Below, piece by piece: positions 39,989 to 47,239 of a stretch of DNA of 64,000 bases (its first letter is position 1; each line of letters starts with the position of its first letter). The position numbers were made by a program, and so were the translations under genes. The notes under the pieces are model-generated. The model did no database searches. It had not been told where the DNA came from and saw nothing but the letters and a program-made list of their open reading frames with translations. Source of the DNA: CAZMCC01 sp964564695 (GTDB lineage Bacteria; Planctomycetota; Phycisphaerae; Phycisphaerales; UBA1924); NCBI GenBank assembly GCA_964564695.1, contig CAZMCC010000003.1:1-64000 (forward strand). Direction: 5' to 3'.

Positions 39989-40038
39989 CAAATGCGTACT
40001 TGCGCCTTTGTGCGCACAAAGGCGCAAGTACGCATTTG
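39989..40038. repeat. 50-nt perfect palindrome (25-nt arms, no loop)
   Basis: The arm CAAATGCGTACTTGCGCCTT then TGTGC is followed at once by its exact reverse complement; the centre lies between 40013 and 40014 (GTGC|GCAC). Shorter related pieces (TTTGCGCGCACAAATGCG, CATTTGCGCGCAGATTTCCG) flank it. It lies between a minus-strand gene (start 39860) and a plus-strand frame (start 40106). Confidence 0.9.
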
Positions 40039-40105
40039 CGCGCAGATTTCCGTACTTACCAACTTCCCTCTTGCACATTCCCCACGGCCTGAGAAAATAC
40101 CCCGC

Positions 40106-41020
40106 ATGGCACACACACCCACCGCCGCCGCCCCCGCGACACCCATGTCCCTCACGCACCTCGTCATCCCCCACGAGCAGCTCGCCGCCGCCATCCGCGC
40201 CGCGTTCGACACCCTCGTCGCACTGCTCAACGACAAGAAAGCCCACCTCCGCGAGCGCCGTCTCGCCGCCGTCGCCATCCTCCGCCTCGCGTCGCCCCCC
40301 GCCCCTTCCCAACGAACCCGGAGCGGCAGCGACGTTGGGGGGGGGCCTCCGCACAACCCCTCCCCGCCGTCGGCTCCCACCCCGCGCGCCCCCGACGCCG
40401 GACCTGAGTCCGCGAAGGTCCGGGTCCCTGCTCCCCAGCCTCCTCCCTCTCCCTCCTGCTCTGAGGAGGGAGAGGGAGGAGGGGGCAGGGGTGAGGGCTC
40501 CGTTCCTACCACACCTTCAAGCCTCCCAAAACCCATTGTCCACCCGCGCGCACTCCGCGCGGCGAAGCTCGCGCACGAAATCCCACGAGCTCACTACCCC
40601 CGGCCTGCCCACATCGACTCACGCCGAAGGTCGTCCGAACATGATCCCCCGACCGCGCCGCCGTCCGCTCCACCGACAACGTGCTTCCATTCGATCGCTG
40701 TGTCGGAGGAAGGGGCGGCCCCTTCCCCCGACGACCCCCATCCCCGGAAAGGACGTGCCATCGAAGTCGGTTCCTCCGACTTCGATGTGATTGATACCTG
40801 GCGATGGCATCGAAGTCCGAAGCGGACTTCGATGGCACGCCCGGGGGCGGTTGGTTGCGGAGCGTTGGAGGAGGAAGAAGGAGTCGAAGCCCTCACACCA
40901 ACCCTTTCCCTTCGCCAAAGCCCGAAGGGAGGGGAGCCCCGGGTGTGCGTTGCTTATCGTTGGATCGGGACCCCCGCCCCCCCCCGTCCCCCCGGGTCCC
41001 CCACCGGAGAATCGCCATGA
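40106..41020 (+). CDS. Small hypothetical gene run on into repeat DNA (probably interrupted)
   Basis: Only the first 65 codons look like a gene: AAAPATPMSLTHLVIPHEQL then AAAIRAAFDTLVALLNDKKA and RERRLAAVAILRLASPP, a helical protein of a kind common in planctomycetes but unnamed. The remaining 240 codons translate repeats (hairpins at 40394, 40442, 40754) and are Pro/Ser/Arg-rich noise. The original 3' end has probably been replaced by repeat insertion. ATG 40106 follows the large palindrome. A weak TTGCAC...AAATAC pair lies upstream. Confidence 0.4.
   Translation: MAHTPTAAAPATPMSLTHLVIPHEQLAAAIRAAFDTLVALLNDKKAHLRERRLAAVAILRLASPPAPSQRTRSGSDVGGGPPHNPSPPSAPTPRAPDAGPESAKVRVPAPQPPPSPSCSEEGEGGGGRGEGSVPTTPSSLPKPIVHPRALRAAKLAHEIPRAHYPRPAHIDSRRRSSEHDPPTAPPSAPPTTCFHSIAVSEEGAAPSPDDPHPRKGRAIEVGSSDFDVIDTWRWHRSPKRTSMARPGAVGCGALEEEEGVEALTPTLSLRQSPKGGEPRVCVAYRWIGTPAPPRPPGSPTGESP
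40394..40426 (+). repeat. Dispersed hairpin repeat, copy of 258-289
   Basis: GACGCCGGACCTGAGTCC then GCGAAGGTCCGGGTC; GGACCT and AGGTCC can pair. About two mismatches to the inverted copy at 258-289. Confidence 0.7.
40442..40479. repeat. CCTCCCTCTCCCTCCT inverted repeat
   Basis: A perfect 16-nt purine/pyrimidine arm pair around GCTCTG. The pyrimidine-only arm could also form triplex structures. Confidence 0.75.
40754..40839. repeat. Paired CATCGAAGTC hairpin element, copy 1
   Basis: CGTGCCATCGAAGTCGG-ttcct-CCGACTTCGATG is followed by a second hairpin GCATCGAAGTCC-gaagc-GGACTTCGATGGCACG. The outer CGTGCCATCGAAGTC also pairs with the end GACTTCGATGGCACG. The same two-hairpin design is at 41988-42080. 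Confidence 0.85.
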
Positions 41021-41169
41021 ACATCGGTTCAACGCACAGAATGTCGCGTCGTGGGTTTGTCGCGGCCGCGGGCACGGCGGCGACGCCCCCCGGTCGAATG
41101 TCACCCGAAGCCAGCGACTTATCGACAGGCAGAGCCGGCGTGCGCGGTTGTGATATTCTGCGGAGATGA
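41017..41169 (+). pseudogene. Remnant of a twin-arginine-exported protein
   Basis: A 50-codon frame opens with MSRRGFVAAAGTAATPP at its ninth residue, the RR-x-F pattern of a Tat signal peptide. It stops after PGRMSPEASDLSTGRAG and a short tail with no hydrophobic completion or mature domain. Likely the surviving 5' end of a lost gene. It overlaps the promoter of the TPR-like gene. Confidence 0.4.
41151..41159 (+). promoter_or_regulatory. Extended -10 promoter of the TPR-like gene, likely leaderless
   Basis: TG-A-TATTCT (41151-41159) ends 6 nt before ATG 41166. The TGn extension can replace the -35 box, which is not seen. Confidence 0.6.
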
Positions 41170-41966
41170 GCACGATGCAGTCTGGTCGAACCAATCGCGA
41201 GGCGGCTTCGCCGGAGGCTCGGCGTGAGGCCACGCAGCTGATGGCGGAGATGGGCGCTTTGGATCGCGAGGGTGACGGGCCGGAGACTCGCGCCAGGAGG
41301 GATGCGCTGCGTGCGCGGGCCGCGGCGATCGGGGTGGGGCTCATCTCGCTGACGATTACGCAGGACCCGATCCCCGACGCGGAGATCGAGGCGCTGTCGG
41401 CCGCGGAGCGGCGGGCCGTCATGGGCGTCAACGAGGCGCTGTACACACGGCCTGCCGCGCAGGTTGACAAGCTGCGGAAGCTGATCGCCAAGCACCCGCG
41501 CATCCTCATGCTGCGGAGCCACTTGTACATTGCGCTGTCGCACGCGAAGCAGGACGCGGAGGCCGAGCGGTGGGTCGCGGCCCTCGCGGCCGATTTCCCC
41601 GACTACATTTTCGGCGTCTGCAACTATGTGCTGCTTCTGCTGGGCACGGGGCGCATCGACGAGGCCCGGGCGATCATCGAGACCGGCCCTCGCGGGCCGC
41701 AGTTCAACCTCACCAACTTCGATCCGACCCGCGACACGTTCCACGTCACCGAGGCGGTCACGCTTGCGGCGACCGTGGGGCGATACCATCTTGCCACCGG
41801 ACGTAAGCGGGACGCGATGATGCAGCTCGAGATAATCGAGCAGATCGCCCCCGACCACCCCGAGTGCGAGACGCTTGCGCAGTTGATCGCGCTGCAGACG
41901 ATTCGGGAGGGGATGGCGAAGCTCACGACGCGGACGAAGAAAGTGCGACGGACGAAGAGCCGGTGA
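41166..41966 (+). CDS. TPR-like helical protein
   Basis: This 266-residue protein consists of helix pairs with TPR-like spacing: LRKLIAKHPRILMLRSHLYI then ALSHAKQDAEAERWVAALAA, and LLGTGRIDEARAIIETGP and HLATGRKRDAMMQLEIIEQI. It probably mediates protein contacts in the cytoplasm, as no signal peptide is present. The C-terminus is basic (TRTKKVRRTKSR). The start is fixed by the extended -10 box. It is followed by a double-hairpin repeat that may terminate both it and the convergent gene. Confidence 0.75.
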   Translation: MSTMQSGRTNREAASPEARREATQLMAEMGALDREGDGPETRARRDALRARAAAIGVGLISLTITQDPIPDAEIEALSAAERRAVMGVNEALYTRPAAQVDKLRKLIAKHPRILMLRSHLYIALSHAKQDAEAERWVAALAADFPDYIFGVCNYVLLLLGTGRIDEARAIIETGPRGPQFNLTNFDPTRDTFHVTEAVTLAATVGRYHLATGRKRDAMMQLEIIEQIAPDHPECETLAQLIALQTIREGMAKLTTRTKKVRRTKSR

Positions 41967-41987
41967 ATCGTGCATCGAGACTTTCGG

Positions 41988-42080
41988 CCGTGCCATCGAA
42001 GTCTGCTTTGAGACTTCGATGTTCCCGATCGAGGCAGAGGCACATCGAAGTCCCTCCGAGCAGGGACTTCGATGGCACGG
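41988..42080. repeat. Paired CATCGAAGTC hairpin element, copy 2
   Basis: CCGTGCCATCGAAGTC pairs with the end GACTTCGATGGCACGG. Inside are two local hairpins: CATCGAAGTC-N-GACTTCGATG and CATCGAAGTCCC-N-GGGACTTCGATG. It fills the space between convergent genes and may act as a two-way terminator. Confidence 0.85.
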
Positions 42081-42539
42081 TCAACTGCTAACCCGATGCC
42101 CCCCGCCGGCCGAAAGCGTCGATGTCATGCTGATAATCGCGTGCAGCGTTGGGTCGCCGTCGAACAGGGACTTGAAGGCATCCATGAGCCGGTCGTGATC
42201 GTCCGTGAGCCCCCACAGCGTCACTTCGAAGTAGTCGTCCCAGGGAGAAAGCCATCCGCGCCATTTGAGCGTTCCCTTGAACGAGTCGGTGGCACGAAGC
42301 TGAGTCACATCACACTCAAGAACTTCGGCCACCGGTTTGACGAGCGCCATCACACGATCGCGCGCGATTCCAAGGTCGCTGAACTCTGACCCGAACCAGC
42401 TTTCCTCGTTACGCCGAGGGCGCGACTTGAATTCGCGACGGAGCTGAAGAAGTAATCGCGAATCGACAGCGTGCACGTAGATCGTGTAGGCGAGTATGGC
42501 TCCAAGTACCGCGAGCAACACGTGCGAAAACGTCATCAC
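42081..42539 (-). CDS. Hypothetical protein with N-terminal membrane anchor
   Basis: No family is recognised. This 152-residue protein has one N-terminal membrane helix (TFSHVLLAVLGAILAYTIYV). The cytoplasmic or periplasmic domain contains DLGIARDRVMALVKPVAEVL, ECDVTQLRATDSFKGTLKW and WDDYFEVTLWGLTDDHDRL. The layout (helix, then Asp/Ser region) is loosely like an acyl-carrier fold, but I would not assign it. It lies 12 nt after pdhB on the same strand and may be the last gene of that operon. Confidence 0.6.
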   Translation of the reverse strand: MMTFSHVLLAVLGAILAYTIYVHAVDSRLLLQLRREFKSRPRRNEESWFGSEFSDLGIARDRVMALVKPVAEVLECDVTQLRATDSFKGTLKWRGWLSPWDDYFEVTLWGLTDDHDRLMDAFKSLFDGDPTLHAIISMTSTLSAGGGHRVSS

Positions 42540-42551
42540 TCAGGTCCCAAA

Positions 42552-43526
42552 TCAATACGCCAAACACCCCTCAATCGCCTCCCGAATCCGTTTCGCGTCC
42601 GGCAGGTACTCCAGCTCCAGCTTGTAGTACGGCATCACGGTGTCGAAGCCGCAGACGCGCTGGACGGGCGCTTGCAGATGCAGGAAGCAGCGCTCCTGGA
42701 TCGTGGTCGCGAGCTCGGCGCCCATGCCGGCGGTCTTGGGGGCTTCGTGGACGATCACGCAGCGGCCGGTTTTTTCGACGCTCTGGCAGATCGTGTCGGC
42801 GTCGTAGGGGTAGATGGTCCTCAGGTCGATGAACTCGACGCTCATGTCCTCGGGGAGCTGGTCGAGAGCTTCCTGGCACTGGTGCACGCTCGCGCCCCAG
42901 GAGATCACGGTGAGGTCGGTGCCTTCCTGGATGATCTTGGCGGGGCCGATGGGGACGGTGTAATCGCCCTCGGGCACTTCTTCCCGGAACGCACGGTAGA
43001 TCCGCTTGGGCTCGAAGAAGACCACCGGGTCGGGATCGCGGATCGCGGCGAGCAGCATGCCGTACGCGTCGTAGGGCGTGCTGGGCATGACGACCTTGAG
43101 GCCCGGCGTGTGGGCGTAGATCGCCTCGGGGGAGTCGGAGTGCAGCTCGGGGGCGTGAATACCCCCGCCGACGGGGACACGCACGGTCAGGGGGATCGTG
43201 ACCGCGCCGCGTGAGCGGGTGCGGTAGCGGGCGGCGTGGTTGGTGAGCTGGTCGTAGGCCGGGCCGAGGAAGCCCTCGAACTGGATCTCGGGCACCGGGC
43301 GCATGCCGGCCATGGCGAGGCCGACGGCGGTGCCCATGATGCCGGACTCGGCGAGGGGCGTGTCGATGACGCGGTGCTCGCCGAACTTGGCCTGGAGGCC
43401 TTCGGTGGCGCGGAAGACGCCGCCGTTCTTGCCGACGTCCTCGCCGAGGACGACGACGCGTTCGTCGCGCTCCATCTCGTGGGCGAGCGCGGCGGTGATG
43501 GCTTGGACGAGGGTGAGTTGGGGCAT
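42552..43526 (-). CDS. pdhB: Pyruvate/2-oxoacid dehydrogenase E1 beta subunit
   Basis: This 324-residue E1 beta subunit works with PdhA to decarboxylate pyruvate (or a branched-chain oxoacid) with thiamine diphosphate. Typical segments are VVVLGEDVGKNGGVFRATEG, DTPLAESGIMGTAVGLAMAG, PVPEIQFEGFLGPAYDQL and VRVPVGGGIHAPELHSDS. The C-terminal domain has DLRTIYPYDADTICQSVEKT and VIVHEAPKTAGMGAE. The Glu in FEGF is the TPP-activating residue region. Separated from pdhA by three small genes on the same strand, an unusual arrangement. Confidence 0.95.
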   Translation of the reverse strand: MPQLTLVQAITAALAHEMERDERVVVLGEDVGKNGGVFRATEGLQAKFGEHRVIDTPLAESGIMGTAVGLAMAGMRPVPEIQFEGFLGPAYDQLTNHAARYRTRSRGAVTIPLTVRVPVGGGIHAPELHSDSPEAIYAHTPGLKVVMPSTPYDAYGMLLAAIRDPDPVVFFEPKRIYRAFREEVPEGDYTVPIGPAKIIQEGTDLTVISWGASVHQCQEALDQLPEDMSVEFIDLRTIYPYDADTICQSVEKTGRCVIVHEAPKTAGMGAELATTIQERCFLHLQAPVQRVCGFDTVMPYYKLELEYLPDAKRIREAIEGCLAY

Positions 43527-43541
43527 GGGGGGGGTGGGGGA

Positions 43542-43572
43542 GTGAACGGTGAGTGGTGAATGGTGAACGGTG
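43542..43572. repeat. GTGAATGGTGAACGGTG simple repeat, copy 1
   Basis: GTGAACGGTGAGTGGTGAAT and GGTGAACGGTG follow one another in the gap between pdhB and the first small gene. A similar tract is at 44121-44152. Confidence 0.6.
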
Positions 43573-43583
43573 GGGGCGGGGGG

Positions 43584-43829
43584 TCAGCCGGCTTTTCTGC
43601 GGCGAGCCTGCTTGCGGCTGCCCTTGATTTCGCGGACCTTGAGCACGAGATTGGCGTTGAAATGCTCGGCGACGCCGTCGGAGGTTGTCACGATAAATGT
43701 TGCGGTACGGCCCGGGGGCACATAGATGAACTCCGGGTGGTTCACGGTGAGCACACGCCCTCCGACCATCTCGATCTGGAAGGGAGCGAAGGGTGCGGCT
43801 TTGGCAAAGGCGGCGATTTGCTCTTTCAT
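43584..43829 (-). CDS. Small conserved protein in pdh operon, paralog A (81 aa)
   Basis: This 81-residue protein has APFAPFQIEMVGGRVLTVNH then PEFIYVPPGRTATFIVTTSD and a basic tail ending RKAG. The pattern PFxPFxIxMVxGRxxxVxHPxFIxVPP is shared with the gene at 44164. Such PF-PF-GR-HP-F-VPP proteins occur in many bacteria without known function and look like small beta barrels. Its end lies 57 nt before pdhB; its start is 4 nt after the middle small gene. Confidence 0.7.
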   Translation of the reverse strand: MKEQIAAFAKAAPFAPFQIEMVGGRVLTVNHPEFIYVPPGRTATFIVTTSDGVAEHFNANLVLKVREIKGSRKQARRRKAG

Positions 43830-43833
43830 GGCG

Positions 43834-44106
43834 TCACTCGGATGTCTTGCCGTCGGTGGGGGCGTCCTCTTCGGAGTCGAACATTTCGATCGGGGGCATG
43901 GAGGCGGGCATCGCGGCGGTGAGGGCGGCGGCGACTTCGTCGGGGGAGTTGCGGACGGTGATCGACTCGCTCGTCGAGTTCCAGCTGAACCAGATCTCCG
44001 AGCCCTTCACGCCGCCGAGCAGGCCCTTGGAGACGCGGACAACCTTGACGTGGATCGCGTTGATCCAGGTGTCGCGGCCTTCGGTGTCGGTGAATTTGAC
44101 GAGCAT
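43834..44106 (-). CDS. Small hypothetical protein in pdh operon (90 aa)
   Basis: This 90-residue protein opens MLVKFTDTEGRDTWINAIHV then KVVRVSKGLLGGVKGSEIWF, with SITVRNSPDEVAAALTAAMP and an acidic tail. The first 70 residues are beta-rich and loosely like FlbD-type small proteins (FT-GR-WIN-HV-V and a late EV). Not related in sequence to the flanking paralogs. Spacing of 4 nt to the next gene supports co-translation. Confidence 0.65.
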   Translation of the reverse strand: MLVKFTDTEGRDTWINAIHVKVVRVSKGLLGGVKGSEIWFSWNSTSESITVRNSPDEVAAALTAAMPASMPPIEMFDSEEDAPTDGKTSE

Positions 44107-44120
44107 GGGGGGTGGAGGGG

Positions 44121-44152
44121 GTGAACGGTGAATAGTGAGTGGTGAACGGTGG
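44121..44152. repeat. GTGAATGGTGAACGGTG simple repeat, copy 2
   Basis: GTGAACGGTGAATAGTGAGT then GGTGAACGGTGG, as at 43542-43572. The two tracts bracket the small genes at 43584 and 43834, suggesting that this block was inserted or duplicated. Confidence 0.6.
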
Positions 44153-44163
44153 GGAGGAGGGGA

Positions 44164-44409
44164 TCAGCCGGCTTTGCGGCGGCCGGACTTGTTGCCGGTG
44201 ACGGGGCGGATAGAGCTGATGACGGCGGTGTTGAGCGATTCGAGGCCGTGGCGGCCGGCGATGATGATCCAGGTGGTGCGGGCGGCGATCGGGGGGACGA
44301 AGATGAAGTCGGGGTGTGGTACGCGGAAGATGCGACCGTCGACCATGACGATCTCGAAGGGAGAGAACGGCTGCGGCTTGGCGTGTCGGCGGATCTCGTC
44401 GAGGGTCAT
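44164..44409 (-). CDS. Small conserved protein in pdh operon, paralog B (81 aa)
   Basis: This 81-residue paralog of the 43584 gene has RHAKPQPFSPFEIVMVDGRI then FRVPHPDFIFVPPIAARTTW and ends GRRKAG. Same length and motif order. It starts 16 nt after the pdhA stop, close enough for coupled translation. Function unknown. Confidence 0.7.
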   Translation of the reverse strand: MTLDEIRRHAKPQPFSPFEIVMVDGRIFRVPHPDFIFVPPIAARTTWIIIAGRHGLESLNTAVISSIRPVTGNKSGRRKAG

Positions 44410-44425
44410 GGTCGCCTCAGAATCG

Positions 44426-45547
44426 TTATTCGGTGCGGCTCGCCGCGAGCCCTGCCTGCTCGGGGTTCTGGCCCAGCGAGCTGGTGCGCATGGTGCGCTT
44501 CTGGACCTCGAGTTCCGTCGGCAGCGTCGCGTAGGTGTAGTCGAAGATGTCGTCGGTGGTGGGGGGCTCGATGCCCATCGCGGCCTCGACGGTCGCGTTG
44601 GTCATGGCCTTGGCCTTTTCCTCGAGCTCGGCCTGCTTGGCGTCGTTCCAGTAGCCGCGTTTCTCCATGAGCTTGCGGGTGCGGAGCAGCGGGTCGCGCT
44701 GGCGCCACATCTCGACTTCCTGGACGTCGCGGTAGCGGCGGGCGTCGTCGGCGGTGGTGTGGTCGCCGAGGCGATAGGTCACGGCCTCAATCATGGACGG
44801 GCCGCCGCCGTCGCGGGCCCGGTCGATGGCTTCCTTGCTCGCCTTGTAGACGGCGAAGATGTCGTTGCCGTCGACCTGGATGCTCGGCATGCCGTAGGCG
44901 ATGGCCTTCTGCGCGACGGTCTCGGAGTTCATCTGCTGCTCGCGCGGGACGCTGATGGCCCATTGGTTGTTCTGGCAGAAGAACACGCAGGGGACCTGGA
45001 GGGTGGACGCGAAGTTCATGGCTTCGTGGAAGTCGCCCTCGCTGGTGGCGCCGTCGCCGAAGTACGTGATGGCGACGCGGGGCTCCTTGCGGATCTTGAA
45101 GGCCCAGGCGATGCCGGTGGCGTGGAGCATCTGGGTGCCGATGGGGATGGCGAGCGGGGTCATGTGGACGCCGTCGGGGATCTTGTTGCCGCGTTCATCG
45201 CCCATCCAGTGGAGGAGGATGTAGTGCATGGGCAGGCCGTGCATAAAGAGAGCCGCGTTCTCGCGGTAGCAGGGGACGAGGAAGTCGACGCCCTTTTTCG
45301 CCGCCAGCGCGGAACCGACGGCGGCGGCCTCCTGGCCCTTGTTCTGCGGGTAGGTGCCCATGCGTCCGGAACGCTGCAACTTAAAAGCCACTTCATCCAA
45401 GGTCCGGCAGATGGTCATCTGCTCGTAGAGGTACACAATCTGTTCATCGGTGAGCGTGTCCTTCGCGAGCGCCTCGTCGAGGTGAGCGTTCTCGTCGAGG
45501 ATCTGCAGGTAGTCGATCTTGGCCTGGTACACGGGCTTGAGGGGCAT
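44426..45547 (-). CDS. pdhA: Pyruvate/2-oxoacid dehydrogenase E1 alpha subunit
   Basis: This 373-residue E1 alpha subunit binds thiamine diphosphate through FGDGATSEGDFHEAMNFAST ending in FFCQNNQWAIS (GDG...NN motif). Other family segments are GTYPQNKGQEAAAVGSALAA, YRENAALFMHGLP and YRLGDHTTADDARRYRD. ATG 45547 has GGAG 8 nt upstream and is preferred to the in-frame TTG at 45553. It is the first gene of pdhA, three small genes, pdhB. E2 and E3 genes are not in the window, so the exact oxoacid is not proven. Confidence 0.95.
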   Translation of the reverse strand: MPLKPVYQAKIDYLQILDENAHLDEALAKDTLTDEQIVYLYEQMTICRTLDEVAFKLQRSGRMGTYPQNKGQEAAAVGSALAAKKGVDFLVPCYRENAALFMHGLPMHYILLHWMGDERGNKIPDGVHMTPLAIPIGTQMLHATGIAWAFKIRKEPRVAITYFGDGATSEGDFHEAMNFASTLQVPCVFFCQNNQWAISVPREQQMNSETVAQKAIAYGMPSIQVDGNDIFAVYKASKEAIDRARDGGGPSMIEAVTYRLGDHTTADDARRYRDVQEVEMWRQRDPLLRTRKLMEKRGYWNDAKQAELEEKAKAMTNATVEAAMGIEPPTTDDIFDYTYATLPTELEVQKRTMRTSSLGQNPEQAGLAASRTE

Positions 45548-45703
45548 TCGCAAGGCTCCGGAGGAAGCACGGTGATGAACGAAGGTCGTGGGGAACGAAC
45601 GAGAACGGGGGGGCAGCGAACGGGGGATTCCGGCGGTCGGGAGAGTTTAGCCGACTTGCCCCGACGCTCGCGGAGTCGGCGGGGGCGGGCACGACCCGCC
45701 ACG

Positions 45704-47239
45704 GTGAGTGCGCTGGTCCAGTCGGCGGGGCGGGCCGAGCTTTCGCGGGGCGGTCGGTCGGGCGCATCGCAGAAGGCGCCGGCGGCCCAGGCGGAGCGGA
45801 AATCCGCGGGGAATCTGCGCAAGCTCGTCATCGTCTCGAACCGTTTGCCGGTGCAGCGGGCGGGGGGGGCGGCGGGTGCGGGGGGGGCGGCCGGGAACGG
45901 CGACGGGGCGGCGGGCGGGCGCGGCGGGCGGTGGGTCCGCACGGTGGGCGGGCTGGTAACGGCGATGGAGCCGGTGCTCGCCGAGCGGGAGGGGATCTGG
46001 ATCGGGTGGAACGGGAACGTGGGGGGGACGAGCCGTCCGTTCGAGGTGGAGGGGATCACGCTGCACCCGGTGCCGCTGGTCGAGCGGGAGATCGAGGGGT
46101 TCTACAACCAGATGTCGAACCGGACGCTGTGGCCGTTGTACCACGACGCGATCCGCGAGCCGGAGTTCGAGCACACGAGCTGGCGGCCGTATGTGGAGGT
46201 GAACCGGCGGTTTGCGCGGGCGGCGGCGAAGGCGACGCCTCGCGGGGGGACGGTGTGGGTGCACGACTATCACCTGCAGCTGGTGCCGGCGATGCTGCGG
46301 GCGTGGCGGAGCGACGTCAGAATCGGGTTCTTCCTGCACATCCCGTTTCCGCCGGAGGAGCTGTTCGCGTGGCTGCCGTGGCGTGAGCGGGTGCTGCAGG
46401 GGGTGCTGGGGGCGGACGTGGTGGGGTTTCAGACGTACGCGGCGGCGCAGAATTTCTCGCGGCTGGCGCGCCAGTACACGGTCGCGGAGGGGACCGACAC
46501 GCTGCTGGAGTATCAGGGGCGGAAGATCACGGTGAACTCGTTCCCGATCTCGATCGACTTCGCGGCGTTTGAGGCGACGGCGAACGAGGTGGGCGTGCGG
46601 ACCGAGGCGGCGAAGATCCGCCACCGCGTGGGGTCGTCGCGGACGATCATCCTGGGCGTGGACCGGCTCGACTACACGAAGGGGATCGACTCGCGCCTGC
46701 TCGCGTACGAGCTGCTGCTGCGCCAGGGGCGGGTGAAGGCGGACAAGTGCGTGCTCATCCAGATCGCGGTGCCGAGCCGCGAGTCGGCGTTCGAGTACGC
46801 GGACATGCGGAGCAAGATCGAGCAGATCGTGGGGCGGATCAACGGGGAGTTCAGCGAGCCGGGGCGGGTGGCGGTGCACTATTTCCGGCGGGCGATGTCG
46901 CGCGAGGAGCTGGTGGCGTATTACCGGGCGGCGGACGTGATGCTCGTGACGCCGCTGCGCGACGGGATGAACCTGGTCGCCAAGGAGTTCCTGGCGACGA
47001 GGACGGACGCATCGGGGGTGCTCGTGCTGAGCGAGTTTGCGGGGGCGGCGCGGGAACTGCGACGGGCGCTGCTCGTCAATCCGCGGGACCTTGAGGGGAC
47101 GGCCGACACCATTCACGCGGCGCTGCACCTGGACCGCGAGGATGCGAAACACCGGATGAACGTGCTACGTCAGCAGGTGCGCCGGCACGATGTTCATGAT
47201 TGGGCAGAGAGTTTCCTGCGAGCGGTGGAGGAGCCATGA
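45704..47239 (+). CDS. otsA: Trehalose-6-phosphate synthase
   Basis: This 511-residue GT20 glycosyltransferase joins UDP-glucose (or a similar donor) to glucose-6-phosphate. Hallmarks are [67 protein letters not shown] and [13 protein letters not shown] Gly/Ala-rich loop lies after the N-terminal strand. GTG 45704 is the most plausible start; the open frame upstream is antisense to pdhA. The stop overlaps the next gene (ATGA), coupling synthase and phosphatase. Confidence 0.95.
   Translation: MSALVQSAGRAELSRGGRSGASQKAPAAQAERKSAGNLRKLVIVSNRLPVQRAGGAAGAGGAAGNGDGAAGGRGGRWVRTVGGLVTAMEPVLAEREGIWIGWNGNVGGTSRPFEVEGITLHPVPLVEREIEGFYNQMSNRTLWPLYHDAIREPEFEHTSWRPYVEVNRRFARAAAKATPRGGTVWVHDYHLQLVPAMLRAWRSDVRIGFFLHIPFPPEELFAWLPWRERVLQGVLGADVVGFQTYAAAQNFSRLARQYTVAEGTDTLLEYQGRKITVNSFPISIDFAAFEATANEVGVRTEAAKIRHRVGSSRTIILGVDRLDYTKGIDSRLLAYELLLRQGRVKADKCVLIQIAVPSRESAFEYADMRSKIEQIVGRINGEFSEPGRVAVHYFRRAMSREELVAYYRAADVMLVTPLRDGMNLVAKEFLATRTDASGVLVLSEFAGAARELRRALLVNPRDLEGTADTIHAALHLDREDAKHRMNVLRQQVRRHDVHDWAESFLRAVEEP

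Noticed and set aside
44135..45703. N-terminal extension of otsA by more than 500 codons
   Set aside because: It is antisense to pdhA and shows no domain; GTG 45704 precedes the conserved OtsA start.
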